DNA of 64,000 nt from contig CM057462.1 in assembly GCA_030035585.1 (NCBI GenBank), positions 95,191,234 to 95,255,233 on the forward strand, read 5' to 3'. Made by a program: the position numbers and the translations under genes. The stretch is from Dugong dugon. Taxonomy: Eukaryota > Chordata > Mammalia > Sirenia > Dugongidae. Positions 11,210 through 22,129 of this stretch are shown here, one piece after another. Position 1 is the stretch's first letter. Every line of letters begins with the position of its first letter. The notes beneath the pieces were generated by a model, which did not search any database, was not told the origin of the DNA, and saw nothing but the letters and a program-made list of their open reading frames with translations.

Positions 11210-11374
11210 TCTTTCACTCATTAATTCATTTATTCTTCCATTCAAAAAGTATTTACTGAGTGGCATGTGAAAACCATCCTGGGTGTCAATGTACAGTAGT
11301 GAATAAGTTGTTCCCTGCCCCCATGAAGTTTACATTTAATCTAAGGAGTCATATTTAAACACTAATTTTAAAAA
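11210..11374 (-). mobile_element. L2 3' end, left part (interrupted by two SINEs)
   Basis: ATTCAAAAAGTATTTACTGA and TTGTTCCCTGCCCCCATG on plus mark an L2 terminus. The element resumes after the SINE pair at about 11790. Confidence 0.65.
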
Positions 11375-11566
11375 AATGTTACCTTTGTGTCAGTTTTGAC
11401 TTATGGTGACTCCATGCACGTCAGAGTAGAACTGTGCTCCATAGGGTTTTCAATGGCTGTGATCTTTTGGAAGTAGATTGCCAGGCCTTTCTTCCAAGGT
11501 GCCTATAGGTGGATTCAAACTACCAACCTTTTGGTTAATAGCCAAGCACTTAACTGTTGCACACCC
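11375..11566 (-). mobile_element. AfroSINE
   Basis: Tail-first order on plus: TTTGACTTATGGTGACTCCA, GAGTAGAACTGTGCTCCATA, TAGATTGCCAGGCCTTTC, then inverted B box and head ending GCACACCC. It is the GGCCTG-body subtype and abuts the next SINE directly. Confidence 0.88.
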
Positions 11567-11782
11567 AAACCAAAAACCAAACCTGTTGCTGCTGAGACAA
11601 TTTTGACCCGTGGTAATCCTACGTGTTACTGACTACAACTGCTCCATAGCATTTTCTTGGCTATAATCTTTATGGAAGCTGATCACCAGGCCTTTCTTCC
11701 ACGGTACTACTGGATGGGTTCGAACCACCAACCTTTAGGTTAGCAGTTGATCTCAAACTTACTTGCACCACCCAAAGACCAG
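11567..11782 (-). mobile_element. AfroSINE, second of a tandem pair
   Basis: Starts with the A-rich tail AACCAAAAACCAAACC, continues TAGCATTTTCTTGGCTATAA and CACCAGGCCTTTCTTCC, and ends with the head CTTGCACCACCCAAAGACC. The head-to-tail pair suggests insertion of one SINE at the end of the other. Confidence 0.88.
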
Positions 11783-11789
11783 GACTTCT

Positions 11790-12005
11790 ATTTTAATTAC
11801 AATTTTAAATTGTTACAGAAGAGAAGTGCAAGATGCATGAGCGCACATAGCCAATCAGTGGTTGGAGATAAAATATCAGGCAGGGAGGGATTCTGAGAGG
11901 TAAGGCTGGAAAAAGTATGATGAAGCCAGAGACCAAATGACTCTGAATGCGAGGCTAAGGAGTTTAGATTGTATCTCTTAATTTTCCTGAAAATCAGTCC
12001 TCAGT
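11790..12005 (-). mobile_element. L2, right part after SINE pair
   Basis: Purine-rich AGCCAGAGACCAAATGACTC and GGAGTTTAGATTGTATCTC fit the reverse L2 region expected downstream of 11374. Confidence 0.5.
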
Positions 12006-12019
12006 ATTAATGCAGGTAT

Positions 12020-12176
12020 TATCACAGATGATATAGTGGAAAGAGCATGCACTTTGGATTCAGAGACTTAGCTTTGAATCATGGCATTGTCAGTCATAAA
12101 CCATGTGTGCTTTAGCATGTTACTTAACCCCTCTGAGCTGAAGTCTCCTTTTCCTTAAAATGAGATGAGAATACTA
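12020..12176 (+). mobile_element. MIR fragment
   Basis: GATATAGTGGAAAGAGCATG, TTACTTAACCCCTCTGAGC and AAATGAGATGAGAATAC follow plus MIR up to the point where the Tigger-like element is inserted. Confidence 0.75.
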
Positions 12177-12472
12177 CAGTAAGTCCCCGGGTTACAAACG
12201 TCCAACTTATAGACAGCTTGCCCTTTAATATCATGTAAATTTGCCCTCAGTTTGAAATGACTGAACCAACCCCTACTCCCAACAAATTCTTCATCACTGT
12301 CACCCTCACTTGCTCCACATGCAGCTTTTAAATCATTGAAAAGTCTTTAAATCTTTTCTTGCACTAAAAGAAGGCTAAATAAGAACCATATGTACCTATT
12401 CCAACTTACCTACAAATTCGACTTAAAGACACACTTAGGAACAGATCACATTTGTAACCCAGGGACTGCCTA
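12177..12472. mobile_element. Tigger-like (TcMar) non-autonomous DNA transposon
   Basis: About 295 bases bounded by imperfect inverted termini: CAGTAAGTCCCCGGGTTACA at the left, and TTTGTAACCCAGGGACTGCC (its near reverse complement) at the right. A TA dinucleotide flanks each side, as expected for Tc1/mariner insertion. Subterminal CAAATTCGACTTAAAG recalls pogo/Tigger-derived MITEs. No transposase is encoded. It is inserted in a MIR. Confidence 0.75.
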
Positions 12473-12529
12473 CATCTGCAACATTGCCTAGCAGAGAAAA
12501 GCAATCACTAGGTGGTGTTTTCCCCTTCC

Positions 12530-12655
12530 TTGTCATACATGAAAAAATCACAGCACATAGGGTTTAAAAGTGTCTTGGCTACCATGACCAAGTTGTAAGT
12601 TAGTGGTAAATGTAAACCCTGTCTGTCAGACTCTGCGGCTGTAAGATGTGGTTAC
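12530..12655 (-). mobile_element. possible MIR fragment
   Basis: CCAAGTTGTAAGTTAGTGGT and GTCTGTCAGACTCTGC weakly match reverse MIR. Confidence 0.3.
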
Positions 12656-12699
12656 CTCTTGTTGTTGTTAGGTGCCATCAAATTGGTTCCCACTCATAG

Positions 12700-13414
12700 T
12701 GGCCCTACATACAACAAAACAAAATACTGCTCAGTCCTGCACCATCCTCACAATCACTGTTATGTTTAAGCCCATTCTTGCAGCCACTGTGTCGATCCCT
12801 ATCATTGAGGGTCTTCCTCTTTTTCCCTGACCCTCTGTTTACTAAGCATGATGTCCTTCTCCAGGGCCTAGTCCCTCCTGATAACAAGTCCAAGTACATG
12901 AGATAAAATCTCACCTTCCTCACGTCTAAGGACCTTGCTGTACTTCTTCAAAAACGTATATTTATTCTTCTGGTAGTCCATGGTATATTTAGTATTCTTT
13001 GCCAAAACCATAGTTTAAAGGTATTAATTCTTCTTTGGTGTTCCTTATTCATTGTCCACCTTTCACATGCATATGAGGTGATTAAAAATACTACGGCTTG
13101 GGTCAAGTGCACCTTAGTCCTCAAGGTGACGTCTTTGCTTTTGACACTTTAAAGAAGTCTTTTGCAGCAGATTTGCCAAATGCACTACATCATGTGATTT
13201 CTTGACTGCTGCTTCTATGGGCTTTGATCGTGGATGCGCTAAAATGAAATCCTTGACAATTTCAATATTTTCTCCTTTTATCATGATGTTGCTTATTGGT
13301 CCAGTTGTGAGGTTTTTTGTTTTCTTTACGTTGAGGTGTAATCCATGTTGAAGGCTTTAGTCTTTTTCTTCATCAGTAAGTGCTTCAAGCCCTCTTTGCT
13401 TTCAGCAAGCAAGG
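12700..13414 (-). pseudogene. RTE reverse transcriptase C-terminal part, decayed
   Basis: Sense translation from about 13432 gives the RT motif-C region MQHADDITLLAES. The invariant YADD tyrosine is replaced by H at 13419-13430, and this frame differs from the upstream RT frame. The thumb and C-terminal domain follow in pieces, interrupted by stops. The last piece, near 12705-12923, ends in a Cys/Gly-rich stretch. The corresponding region is far better preserved in the copy at 60173-60760. Non-functional. Confidence 0.75.
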
Positions 13415-13765
13415 TTATGTCATCTGCATGTTGCATATTCCTCCAATCCTGATGCCCCGTTCTTCTTCATATAGTCCAGCTTCTCGGATTATTTGCTCAG
13501 CATACAGATTGAATAAGTATGGTGAAAGGATACAACCCTGATGCACACCATTTCTGATTTTAAACCACTCAGTATTCCCTTGTTCTGTTCTAATGACTGC
13601 CTCTTGGACTAGGTCCAGGTTCCTCATGAGCACCGTTAAGTGTTCTGGAACTCCAGTTCTTCTCAATGTTATCGGTAACTTGTTATGATCCACACAGTCA
13701 AATGCCTTTGCGTTGTCAGTAAAGCACAGGTAAACATCTTTCTGGTATTCTCTGCTTTCAGTCAA
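13415..13765 (-). pseudogene. RTE reverse transcriptase fragment (motifs A and B)
   Basis: A 116-codon open segment shows RT motif A as CFTDNAKAFDCVDH (catalytic D-x4-F-D pattern kept) and motif B as GVHQGCILSPYLFNLYAE. Both are characteristic of RTE/BovB reverse transcriptases. The frame shifts just before motif C, so the catalytic core is split. The product would have primed cDNA synthesis at the target site. This copy is dead, but the motifs make the family assignment secure. Confidence 0.88.
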
Positions 13766-14268
13766 GATCCATCTGAATCAGCAATGATATCCTTTGTTCC
13801 ATGCCATGTTCTGAATCTGGCTTCAATTTCTGGCAGCTTTCTGTTGATATACTGCTGCAACTGTTTTTAAATTATTTTTAGCAAAATTTTACTTGCATCT
13901 GATATTAATGATGTCATTTGATAATTCCCTCTTCTGTTGGGTCACCTTTCTTTGGAATGGGCACAAATATGGAGCTCTTCTAGTCAGTTGGCCAGGTAGT
14001 TTTCTTCCAGATTTCTTGGCATAGACAAGTGAGCGCTTCCAGCATTGCATCTGTTTGTCGAACCATCTCAATTGGTATTTTGTCGATTCCTGGAGCCTTG
14101 TTTTTCGCCAGTGTCTTCAGTGCAGCTTAGATTTCTTCCTTCAGTACCATCAGTTCTTGATCATATGCTACCTCCTGAAATGGTTGAATGTCAACCAGTT
14201 CATTTTGGTACAATGACTCTTTGTATTCCTTCCATCTTCTTTTGATGCTTCCTGTGTTGTTCAATGTT

Positions 14269-14874
14269 TTATCCATAGAATCCTTCAATACTGCATCTCC
14301 AGACTTGAATTTTTTCTTCAGGTTCTTTCAGTTTGAGAAATGCTAAGCATGTTCTTCCCTTTTGGTTTTCTAACTCCAGGTCTTTGCATGTTTCATTGTA
14401 ATACTTTACTTTGTCTTCTGGAGCTGCCCTTTGAAATCTTCTGTTCAGCTCTTTCATGCGATCATTTCTTCCTTTCCTTTTAGCTACTCTGTGTTCAGGA
14501 GCAAGTTTCCAAGTCTCTTCTGACATCCATTTTGGTCTTTTCTTTCTCTCCTGTCTTTTTAATGACCTTTTTCTTTCTTCATATATGATGTCTTCCATGT
14601 CATCCCACAACTCATCTGGTCTTCAGTCATTATTGTTCAATATATCAAATCTATTCTTGAGATGGTCTCTAAATTCAAGTGCAATATACTTAAGATCATG
14701 CTTTGGCTCTTGCAGACTTGTTCTAAATTTCTTCAGCTTCAACTTGAACTCTGTATATGCGCAATTGCTGGTCTGTTCTGCAGTCGGCCCCTGGTCTTGT
14801 TCTGACTGGTGATAACGAGCTTCTCCATCATCTCTTACTGCAGATGTAGTCGATTTGATTCCTGTGTATTCCAT
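14269..14874 (-). pseudogene. RTE linker between endonuclease and RT
   Basis: Two basic, helical open segments (14623-14874 and 14269-14610) are separated by a stop or shift. The second contains RPKWMSEETWKLAPEHR, matching the KPKWMSEET-type linker seen in BovB-like proteins. It is rich in K, R and E. No catalytic residues are expected here. Confidence 0.75.
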
Positions 14875-14903
14875 CCGGCAAGGTCCACGTAGCTAGCTGA
14901 TGT

Positions 14904-15400
14904 TTATTGTTGTTGAAAAAAGGTATTTGCAATGAGTAAGTTGTTGGTCTTGCGAAATTCTGTCATGTGATATCCGGCATCATTTCTGTCACCAAGGCTG
15001 CTTTTTCCAACTACTGTTCCTTCTTCTTTGTTTCCAATTTTTGCATTCCAAACACCAGTAACTACCAATGCATCTTGATTGCATGTTTGATCAATTTCTG
15101 ACCGCAGAAGTTTGTAAAAATCTTCAGTTTCTTCATTTTTGTCATTAATGGTTGGTGAATAAATTTGAACAATAGTCATATTAATTGGTCTTCCTTGTAG
15201 GCGTATGCATATTATCTTATCATTGACAGCATTGTACTTTAGGATGGATCTTGAGATGTTCTTTTTGATGATGAATGCAGCACCATTCCTCTTCAATTTG
15301 TCATTCCTGACATAGTAGGCCATATGCTTATTTGATACAAATGGCCAATACCAGTCCATTTCAGCTCACTAATGCCTAGGATATTGTTCTTTATGCATTC
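14904..15400 (-). pseudogene. RTE apurinic-like endonuclease domain, decayed
   Basis: A 151-codon open segment (14904-15359) carries the endonuclease features RLQGRPINMTIVQIYSPT and VVTGVWNAKIG. In the family the second motif reads GDWNAK; the catalytic D is V here. The domain would nick target DNA. The N-terminal part of the domain, upstream of 15359, is out of frame. The segment ends near NTFFQQQ, the usual junction toward the linker. Confidence 0.82.
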
Positions 15401-15850
15401 CATTTCATTTTTCCTAGATTCATGCTTCGTACATTCCACATTCGATTATTAATGGATGTTTGCAGCTGTTTCTTCTCATTTTGAGTCATGCCACATCGGC
15501 AAATGAAGGTTCCAAGTGCTTTACTACACCTACATCATTAAGGTTGACTCTACTTCGAGGAGGCAGCTCTTCCCCTGTCATATCTTGAGTGCCTTCCAAC
15601 CTGAGGGGCTCATCTTCCCACACTATACCAGACAATGTCATTACACTACTTATAAGGTTTCACTGGCCAGTATTTTAAGAAGTAGATCACCAGGTCCTTC
15701 TTCCTAATGTGTCTTAGTCTGGAAGCTCCACTGAAACCTGTCCACCATGGGTGACCCTGCTGGTATTTGAAATACTGGTAGCATAGCTTCCAGAATCACA
15801 GCAACATGCAAGTCACCACAGTATGAATAACTGACAGAGGAGTGGTCCCT

Positions 15851-15984
15851 AGAAACTAGATTATCCCTAAGGGATCAGAGATTGATTCGGAGCACTTAAA
15901 AACCTAGAAAAACTAATTTTGTAGTCACACTAGTAGAAATACCCTTCCTTAGCAAGACCTTTGCAGACCATTCCATATCAATGA
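15851..15984. other. unassigned DNA right of the RTE
   Basis: Short unique stretch; nothing recognised. Confidence 0.3.
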
Positions 15985-16170
15985 GAATTTGGGTTTCTTC
16001 CCAAATTTATCTGTGCATTAAAATTAGCAGAGGGGTAAAAAATACTGATTCCCAGGCCTCATCCTAGATACACTGAAATAGACTCTCCAGGGATGGGAGC
16101 AAAGAATATGTAGTTTTAATAGCTTCCCGTGTGTGTCTGATGCTCATCCATGTTTGAGAATCATGAGCCT
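15985..16170 (+). mobile_element. MER5-like hAT-Charlie element
   Basis: CTGATTCCCAGGCCTCATCC, AATATGTAGTTTTAATAGC and CATGTTTGAGAATCATGAG align with the MER5A-type pattern ending GTTTGAGAACCACTG. Old and diverged. Confidence 0.6.
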
Positions 16171-16229
16171 AAGAGACTAACTCTCTTGCTCACTTTCTTC
16201 TGCTGCTCAGTAGGGCAGAGAGTCCTTTG

Positions 16230-16423
16230 TGCCAGTGTTTCTGAAAATGTGGTCTCCGGACCCGCAGCATAAACATCACTGGGGACTTGTTAGAAATGCA
16301 AATTATGAAGCCCCACCTCAGACCTATGGAACCAAAACTTCAAGGAGTGAGGTCCAGCAATGGGTTTTAACAAATCCTCCTGGTAATTTTGATGCATCCT
16401 GAAGTTTGAGGGCCACTTCTGTG
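16230..16423 (+). mobile_element. MER5A-like hAT-Charlie element
   Basis: Nearly complete: terminus CAGTGTTTCTGAAAATGTGG, then TTGTTAGAAATGCAAATTAT, CCCCACCTCAGACCTATGG, TTTTAACAAATCCTCC, and the end GAAGTTTGAGGGCCACTTC. A non-autonomous DNA transposon, second of two in the same orientation. Confidence 0.85.
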
Positions 16424-16649
16424 TACTCTTCTAGGAGGTTCTCTAGCAATACACGGGGTTCCCTAAGAGTCTGGCAGAAGAAGTTCTGCAAAGTATGAGA
16501 AGGATGCTAAGAGCAGCAAAATCGGAAGAGAGGGGAGATTGCAAAAAAGAAAGGGAGAAGGAGCCCCAGTATCTGTAGAGTAAGGGTTTATTTGCTTGTT
16601 TCATTTTCCTCAATGCCAGTAACCTAGTTATGATGTAGGATGGTGGTCC

Positions 16650-16830
16650 AGTCCCTCAGTGGAAAGACCACAACATAAGTTATGCAAACTGATGATGGTT
16701 ACTCATGGCTGTGTAACCTCTGGCAAGTGACTTTACCTCTCTGGGTCTCAGTTTCCTCAGAAGCAAAATTTAGGGACTGGACTGAGTGATCCCTAAGTGG
16801 TCCTCTGGCAATAACCTTCTATAGCACTGC
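16650..16830 (+). mobile_element. MIR3-like SINE
   Basis: GTAACCTCTGGCAAGTGACT, TGGGTCTCAGTTTCCTCAG and GACTGGACTGAGTGATCCC, followed by TAAGTGGTCCTCTGGC, fit a plus MIR3-type element. Confidence 0.65.
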
Positions 16831-17181
16831 CCAAAGGAACAGTGACATTCGGTGTGATTCCTGACTGAGCATATCCTCTTCTGAAGGCCTCCTGGACCAG
16901 CAAAACCTAAAACAGAGGGGCTGGTTAGGGACCTGGGGTCAACGGCTTCCTCCCTGGAGAGTTGGAGCATCCTGAGGCAGTGCATAGGGGAATTCCAGGC
17001 CATCTGGATAAGAAAGAATTGCTGTCATCTACCCGTGTCACAGGAGCCTGCCTTCCGGAGATAGCATTATGTCACCCGATAGCTCATTTTGACCTGGAAA
17101 GCTCCTCAGTGATCATGGGGGCGGGAAGGGGGATGGTATTGATACATAAACTCAGGCTTTCTTTTTTCTCTGTCTTCCTAG
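16831..17181. other. unassigned DNA upstream of exon candidate
   Basis: Repeat-free. It ends in the polypyrimidine tract CTTTCTTTTTTCTCTGTCTT running into CCTAG at 17177-17181. Confidence 0.35.
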
Positions 17182-17231
17182 GAGATCCCCAGCTGCCAGT
17201 CAGCCTCCTGTCTCCAGAGTCAACCTACAAG
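17182..17231 (+). other. candidate 50-bp internal exon
   Basis: A strong acceptor (23 bases almost all pyrimidine, then CCTAG) precedes GAGATCCCCAGCTGCCAGTC. A donor AAG|GTAGGC follows at 17232. All three forward frames are open through the 50 bases. The frame joined to the longer open stretch 16962-17408 reads DPQLPVSLLSPESTYK, and another reads RSPAASQPPVSRVNLQ. I do not recognise either peptide. The flanking 2 kb has few repeats. It could equally be a chance splice-site pair; 50 bases is short and not a multiple of three. Tentative. Confidence 0.25.
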
Positions 17232-19650
17232 GTAGGCCATGTTTTGAGGTCTATCTCAATGTTTCAAAATAATAAATGCGCCTCTTCTTCAAAAACTTTT
17301 TATAGAACCATAGCATTTGCTTGCCTATCCCGGCCCTCAAAGTTGTGTCTCTTGGTGACTCTTTTTCAAAAGCCTAAAGAAACTTTATTCCATGTGAAAC
17401 CAAATTAAAAGCAGTATTAAATAATTTGCGCATCGTATGCCCAGACTTTCAGAAGGTATGACCAGATTTTCATTTATGATGAGTAGGTGGTAGTGCTGCT
17501 TCCCAGAAGAGGAGTAGGAAGCAGAACTGTGTTGATGGTAAACCTTGACCTTAGCTTGCTGGCCCTGATGAAGTCAGGGAGGGCTAACCTCAAAGGCCCC
17601 CGAGGGGCCCCACACTGGCCTGCGAACCCCACAACAGGGTATGTTAGTGGTTTTCCTCTTAGTGTCTACTATAGATCCTACTTGAATCTACATCCTCTCC
17701 AGGTGTGAAACCAAAGGCTCTTACCAGGTCACAGATCATTTTTCCTGGAAGTCATCCAACTTTGTTCCTTAAAGGTGTTTTTTAAAGAAACCTAACCTCT
17801 CGTCTTTCAGTACTGTGCATTTGCTTTTTAAGTAGAGTTGAGAGCTGCTGAAAAGGGCCACCTTGAAGAAGCACAATGGAGATGTGATGAACATAAATTC
17901 TTCTTAACATAAAATGCAGCCAGCTAGATGACATTTTTTAAAGTCCAAAATGGAGTTGTTTCCCTTGAGTCTGTCCCCCCATTGTAGATTTGAGTAAAAC
18001 CACAGGAAAAACGACTAAGATGAACTCATACTGAGATCACCCAACACCTAACATTGCCTCGCACACATTTCTATTTCCAGAAGTGCCATTCCTTTTGCCT
18101 TATACTTATGCTCTTCCTTTTTTGGTTGTTGTGTTCTCTTGCTAGTATCATGTCCATAAGTATAGTGGAAATATTACAAAAGCCCAACTCCTAAAAGAAA
18201 GAAACAAAGGCGATAGATTCCATTGGCTCATTGGCTTCTGAAGTATTCATGGCACATGCTTTTAAAAAATGTTTTTGTGAGAGAAAGATTGAGAGCAAAA
18301 ATGAAAGTGAGAAAAAGATATCAAGTAAAGGTGAGTTTGCCTCTAGAACTCTATGATATGAAACAGAAAAAAGTAAACAGTACTCTCTCTATAGACATCA
18401 AAAGCCTGGCACGTGGATGTACTATTTTCTTTCAAAGTTTTAGAAAAAGAAACTAAATAGAATGTTTTAACATGTAACTAGTATTACATGCTTGGAGATC
18501 AAAGGAAGTGGTTTTGAAACTCCTGTCATTTCGTCATACTGGCTTACCAGAGAAACATCGTCGTTCACATTTCTGTTAACCAAATTTTATTAAGATGCTT
18601 TTAACATCACTTTGAATATTTAAACTGTTTTCTTTTTCTGATAATGAATACTGACAACCATTAGGAGAGTATGTGATATTTATGATACTATAAATTAACT
18701 TACTAACCAAAAATTCTGTTGGAAAGATCATTCTGGGATTATTGGCACAGTAACTACAGTTTGGCAACTAGAGATTCTTTTGCTAAATTCTTTTTAAAAC
18801 AATGGAACAAAGAAATGACAATACCACTTAGGCAATTTGTTTTTGTCTGTCTTTGTGGCAAACTACGAAATTCCTGGCTTTTCATTGGGAAGAAAATGTA
18901 GTGATACCAATTATTATGTAATTACAGGTTTCAAAATCTTCTTAACGTTTAACCACAGTCAGAAAAGGAAGGGGGAGACACACATCCTGTGTTTTGTTCT
19001 TATTATCAGCTTGAATAAGTCAGGCAGATTTTTCCTGTTATTTTAATATTTATCAGCATATGACAAAGAGGTGTGTTTAAATAGACACTTTAAAGGGGAA
19101 TGAAAAATAAGTGGCTTAGAGTATGCTGAAAATTGAGAGCTGGAGTGTTGCTGTAAAGTACATTTTTTCATGATAATAAGATAAGATGTCCATTTATGAG
19201 TAGAGAAGTTGAACTTATGTATTTCAATTGAAGTCTAAGATAAAACATGCGAGAAACCTCCGATAATTTAAACAGAGTTAGCCACAAACTAGTTTGTTAG
19301 GAAAGCGTGCCTGGTATAGGCAACTGTATTGTTGTATGGAAGCAAGTCTGAGAGCGGGGCGAAAGCCAAATCTTTAAGGTTTTTTTTTTTTTTTTTAACA
19401 TCTAAATGAAGAAAATGCAATTCATTTTAAAGTTAATTCCAAGAAACTGTGTTTAAATTGGTGCATTTAGTCTAACAAAATAATCATTAACTGAAATAAT
19501 TCATTGGGGGAAATCAAAGCAAATTCCTCAGTCTGAAGTATCTTTCTTCCCATGGTTTACTCAAGGTTATTCTTCTGCGCTCTCATGCTCACCACAGATT
19601 TCCCCCCTCTGAGAAAATGTCCTAAATTTTTTCCTAACTGGCCAGCATTG
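17232..19650. other. long repeat-poor AT-rich DNA
   Basis: Nearly 2.4 kb without a recognisable interspersed repeat apart from a T-run at 19379-19397. That is unusual beside flanks with a repeat every 0.5-1 kb. No gene structure seen. Confidence 0.4.
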
Positions 19651-19772
19651 CTGTTGTTAGATGCTGTCAAGTCGATTTCAACTCAGAGCAACCCCATGTG
19701 ATGGAACAGAACTGCTCCACAGGGTTTTCTAGACTGTAATCTTTATGGGAGCAAACCACCAGGTGTTTCTCT
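19651..19772 (-). mobile_element. AfroSINE fragment, 5' part missing
   Basis: GTTGTTAGATGCTGTCAAGT, CGATTTCAACTCAGAGC and CAGGGTTTTCTAGACTGTAA on plus give the tail and body. The tRNA-like head is absent, as in 5'-truncated retroposition. Confidence 0.85.
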
Positions 19773-19789
19773 GGCTTGGTTGCTCCTTT

Positions 19790-19980
19790 TTCTGTGCTGT
19801 GACAACAATTTCTTTCTAGGATATAGTGTCATTAGTGAATTGTATGTCTCCTGCATTAGACTGTAAGCAAGCTCCTTGAAACCAAAGAAGGTACCTTATT
19901 CATCTCTTTATCATTCATGGTGCTTAGGATAGATATTTTCACATTATAGGAACAGAATAAATGTTGAATGGACCAGGAGA
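19790..19980 (+). mobile_element. L2 3' end
   Basis: GTCTCCTGCATTAGACTGTA, AGCAAGCTCCTTGAAACC, TACCTTATTCATCTC and ACAGAATAAATGTTGAATGG follow the plus L2 terminus. Confidence 0.75.
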
Positions 19981-20609
19981 ACTACATACATACATTGATT
20001 TTATCTTCAATAAAATGCTCATAAATTAAATTTTAATAATAAGCTAATATTTTTTATCTCTATGGCTATGAGGTATTCAATTGTGTTTTTTTATTATTAT
20101 AAAACATCAGCTATTGCACTGAAATTGAGAGGTTTGAAACATACTCTATAACTGCTTGTATATGTTAGTGTGTTCATATAGGTTTTGAGTAAAGAGTTAC
20201 ATGGAAAAAGTTGGCATTTTGTGCCTTGACTAAAATCAAAACAGGGTAAAGGGATACAGAATTTAAAACCCAGAAAGAAGAAGAACAGTGTGGAAGTCCG
20301 TGCTCCCAGGTGGAGGAGAAAGACGCTGTAGATCCTCCTGGAAGTGTTGATGGTGCTAATACTGTGGAGTTTAATGAGCATATGAATTTTTAAGATATTT
20401 TGCCTTTACATAAGCATTAATGCCAGGCTTTCTGTGCGTAATGCTCAAGGACTGAAACAGACTGGAAAAACAGAAGAAAGAACACTCCAAAACAAGGCAG
20501 GAACTTGAGTTCTTGTCTCCTGTAAACATTTCAAAATGAAAAATTGAAGTCATTTTCAAGATTTCAGGACCCAAAGCTATTTTCAACAGAAATAGATAAT
20601 TGAGGAAAA
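19981..20609. other. unassigned AT-rich DNA
   Basis: No repeat family or gene recognised. Confidence 0.35.
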
Positions 20610-20655
20610 TCAGTGTGTGTGTGTCTCTATGTGCATGTGTATGTGTGTGTGTATA
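20610..20655. repeat. (GT)n microsatellite, imperfect
   Basis: Two GT runs separated by CTCTATGTGCAT. Confidence 0.9.
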
Positions 20656-21850
20656 GGATAATTGTCCCACTTTTCCCACCCAAACCTACTCCTTGCTTTT
20701 ATATGCATTTCAGTAGTGATTACAGGCATGCCACAAAGGTAAGAATTTACTGAAAAGATAAATTATCAAGTATTTCTTCCCTTTACAGAGTGACTCTTTG
20801 CCTTACAAAAAGGATAGAGAAGTATTTCTTTTAATGGTCAGCACCTTTGATTCACATAAATGTAACTTGTTGTAATAGTATGTGTCATAATACAACATAA
20901 GTCAACAGTCACGTTGATGTGTAAAGTGGGACCCAACTCTGCTAATTTCCTTTTTCTAACATTTACCAGTAAACATGTTGAGCAGAAACCTCACCACTAG
21001 TAACAGATCATATGTTATGATGAACAAGCCAGAAGTCTATGGGTGGAAATCACAGCAGACCATGTCACAAAGATGCCTGAAGAGGTCCCTGGATGACTTC
21101 AGGCCAGACTGCTGCAGACCCAAAGTCTCTCCCAGCCTGGGTATTCACAGCCTTGGTTTATAGTTGTTTTCAACATCAGTCACTTAGAGTGTTTCTCAAG
21201 AAAAGACTGTGTACTGAAAAATAGGATGACGTAGTATAGGGCTTTCCGATAAAGTTGGAAACAAGTTGGCCTAAGTGAGAAAGAGATTTTAATGTTTTTC
21301 AGTGCGCATGGCAATCCATTTCTTCTAATTCGTGTCCAGGCCATTCTGGAGGGAAATGGCTCTTTATCAGTTGATAAAACAGGAGAAGAGGCTTTTGCCT
21401 CGGAAGCCTGTATCTCAGTATGGGTTCCTGCCATAGGGTTACTTGATTATGACTATGCCCCTGGAAGTCAAGTCAGTATGCCAGATGCAGGGCCTGTTAA
21501 AGGGATGGGCAAGGGTTCAGTGGGCTACCTTTGATTCCAAGGAGTTTAGAAATTCATGACGTTGGGTCGCTTGTCATTCTTTGCCAGAGCGTGCACGACC
21601 TAGGATGAGAGAGGGTGCCTGAGTGCACAAGTAAAGGGCTCTCTGAGAACCACAGCAAGAGTCTGCCAGCCGATCTGTCTCAGATGACTGGAAATGAAGC
21701 CCGGCATAAGCAGAACCTTTACTTGGTTTCTACATTAAGCAAGAACTGTCCCGCAGGATTACAACACTTACGGACAAATAGGAATGAAATAAATATCCTT
21801 ACCAAAGGCTGTGGCCATTCATGATTTAAAAAAAAGGGATTGGAGAATAT
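20656..21850. other. repeat-poor DNA
   Basis: Single-copy-looking. Short open frames (20975-21163, 21292-21534, 21615-21824) lack any recognisable domain and overlap frames on the other strand, so no gene is called. Confidence 0.4.
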
Positions 21851-21926
21851 TAAAATAAATAAATAAATAAATAAAAAGGAGAAAAGAAAGGAAGGAAAAG
21901 GGAAGGAAAGGAAAAGGAGAAAGCAA
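21851..21926. repeat. (TAAA)n and purine-rich low-complexity tract
   Basis: TAAATAAATAAATAAATAAA is followed by GGAAA/GAAAA repeats to about 21926. Confidence 0.9.
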
Positions 21927-22129
21927 ACTTAGACATATCAGGCTTTTTTTCTTCAGTGTTCTGACTGCTGTGTGGCCTGAATTATTGGGATAATCACTTT
22001 AATTGCTCACCTTGAGTGTTGAGGCAGCCTGTGTACAAAATGATAGGGCAAGTGTGCTAGAAAAATCCTGGTAATTCTGAGAATACTTCCCTAAAAGAAT
22101 TGCTTTTGTCTAAAATATCTCTCCTGTGA
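21927..22129. other. unassigned DNA
   Basis: No feature recognised. Confidence 0.3.

Larger units (their letters stand above)
12659..15850 (-). mobile_element. RTE-clade LINE, near full length, inactive
   Basis: A 3.2-kb element read on minus. The 5' region lies at about 15430-15850 (CAGACTAAGACACATTAGG in sense), then come an apurinic-type endonuclease, a linker, a reverse transcriptase, and a 3' end at 12659 finishing GATGGCACCTAACAACAAC. That order and the short single coding region fit RTE/BovB-type LINEs, known in Afrotheria. The coding region is broken by stops and frameshifts, so it cannot be active. Its 3' end is shared with the window's SINEs, so this family probably supplied the machinery that moved them. 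No clean TSD was found. Two shorter copies lie at 52694 and 60000. Confidence 0.9.

Noticed and set aside
14456-14812. 118-codon plus-strand frame
   Set aside because: Antisense to the RTE linker region.
16962-17408. 148-codon open frame as a single-exon gene
   Set aside because: No domain or initiation context; if anything is real here it is the 50-base segment bounded by splice sites.
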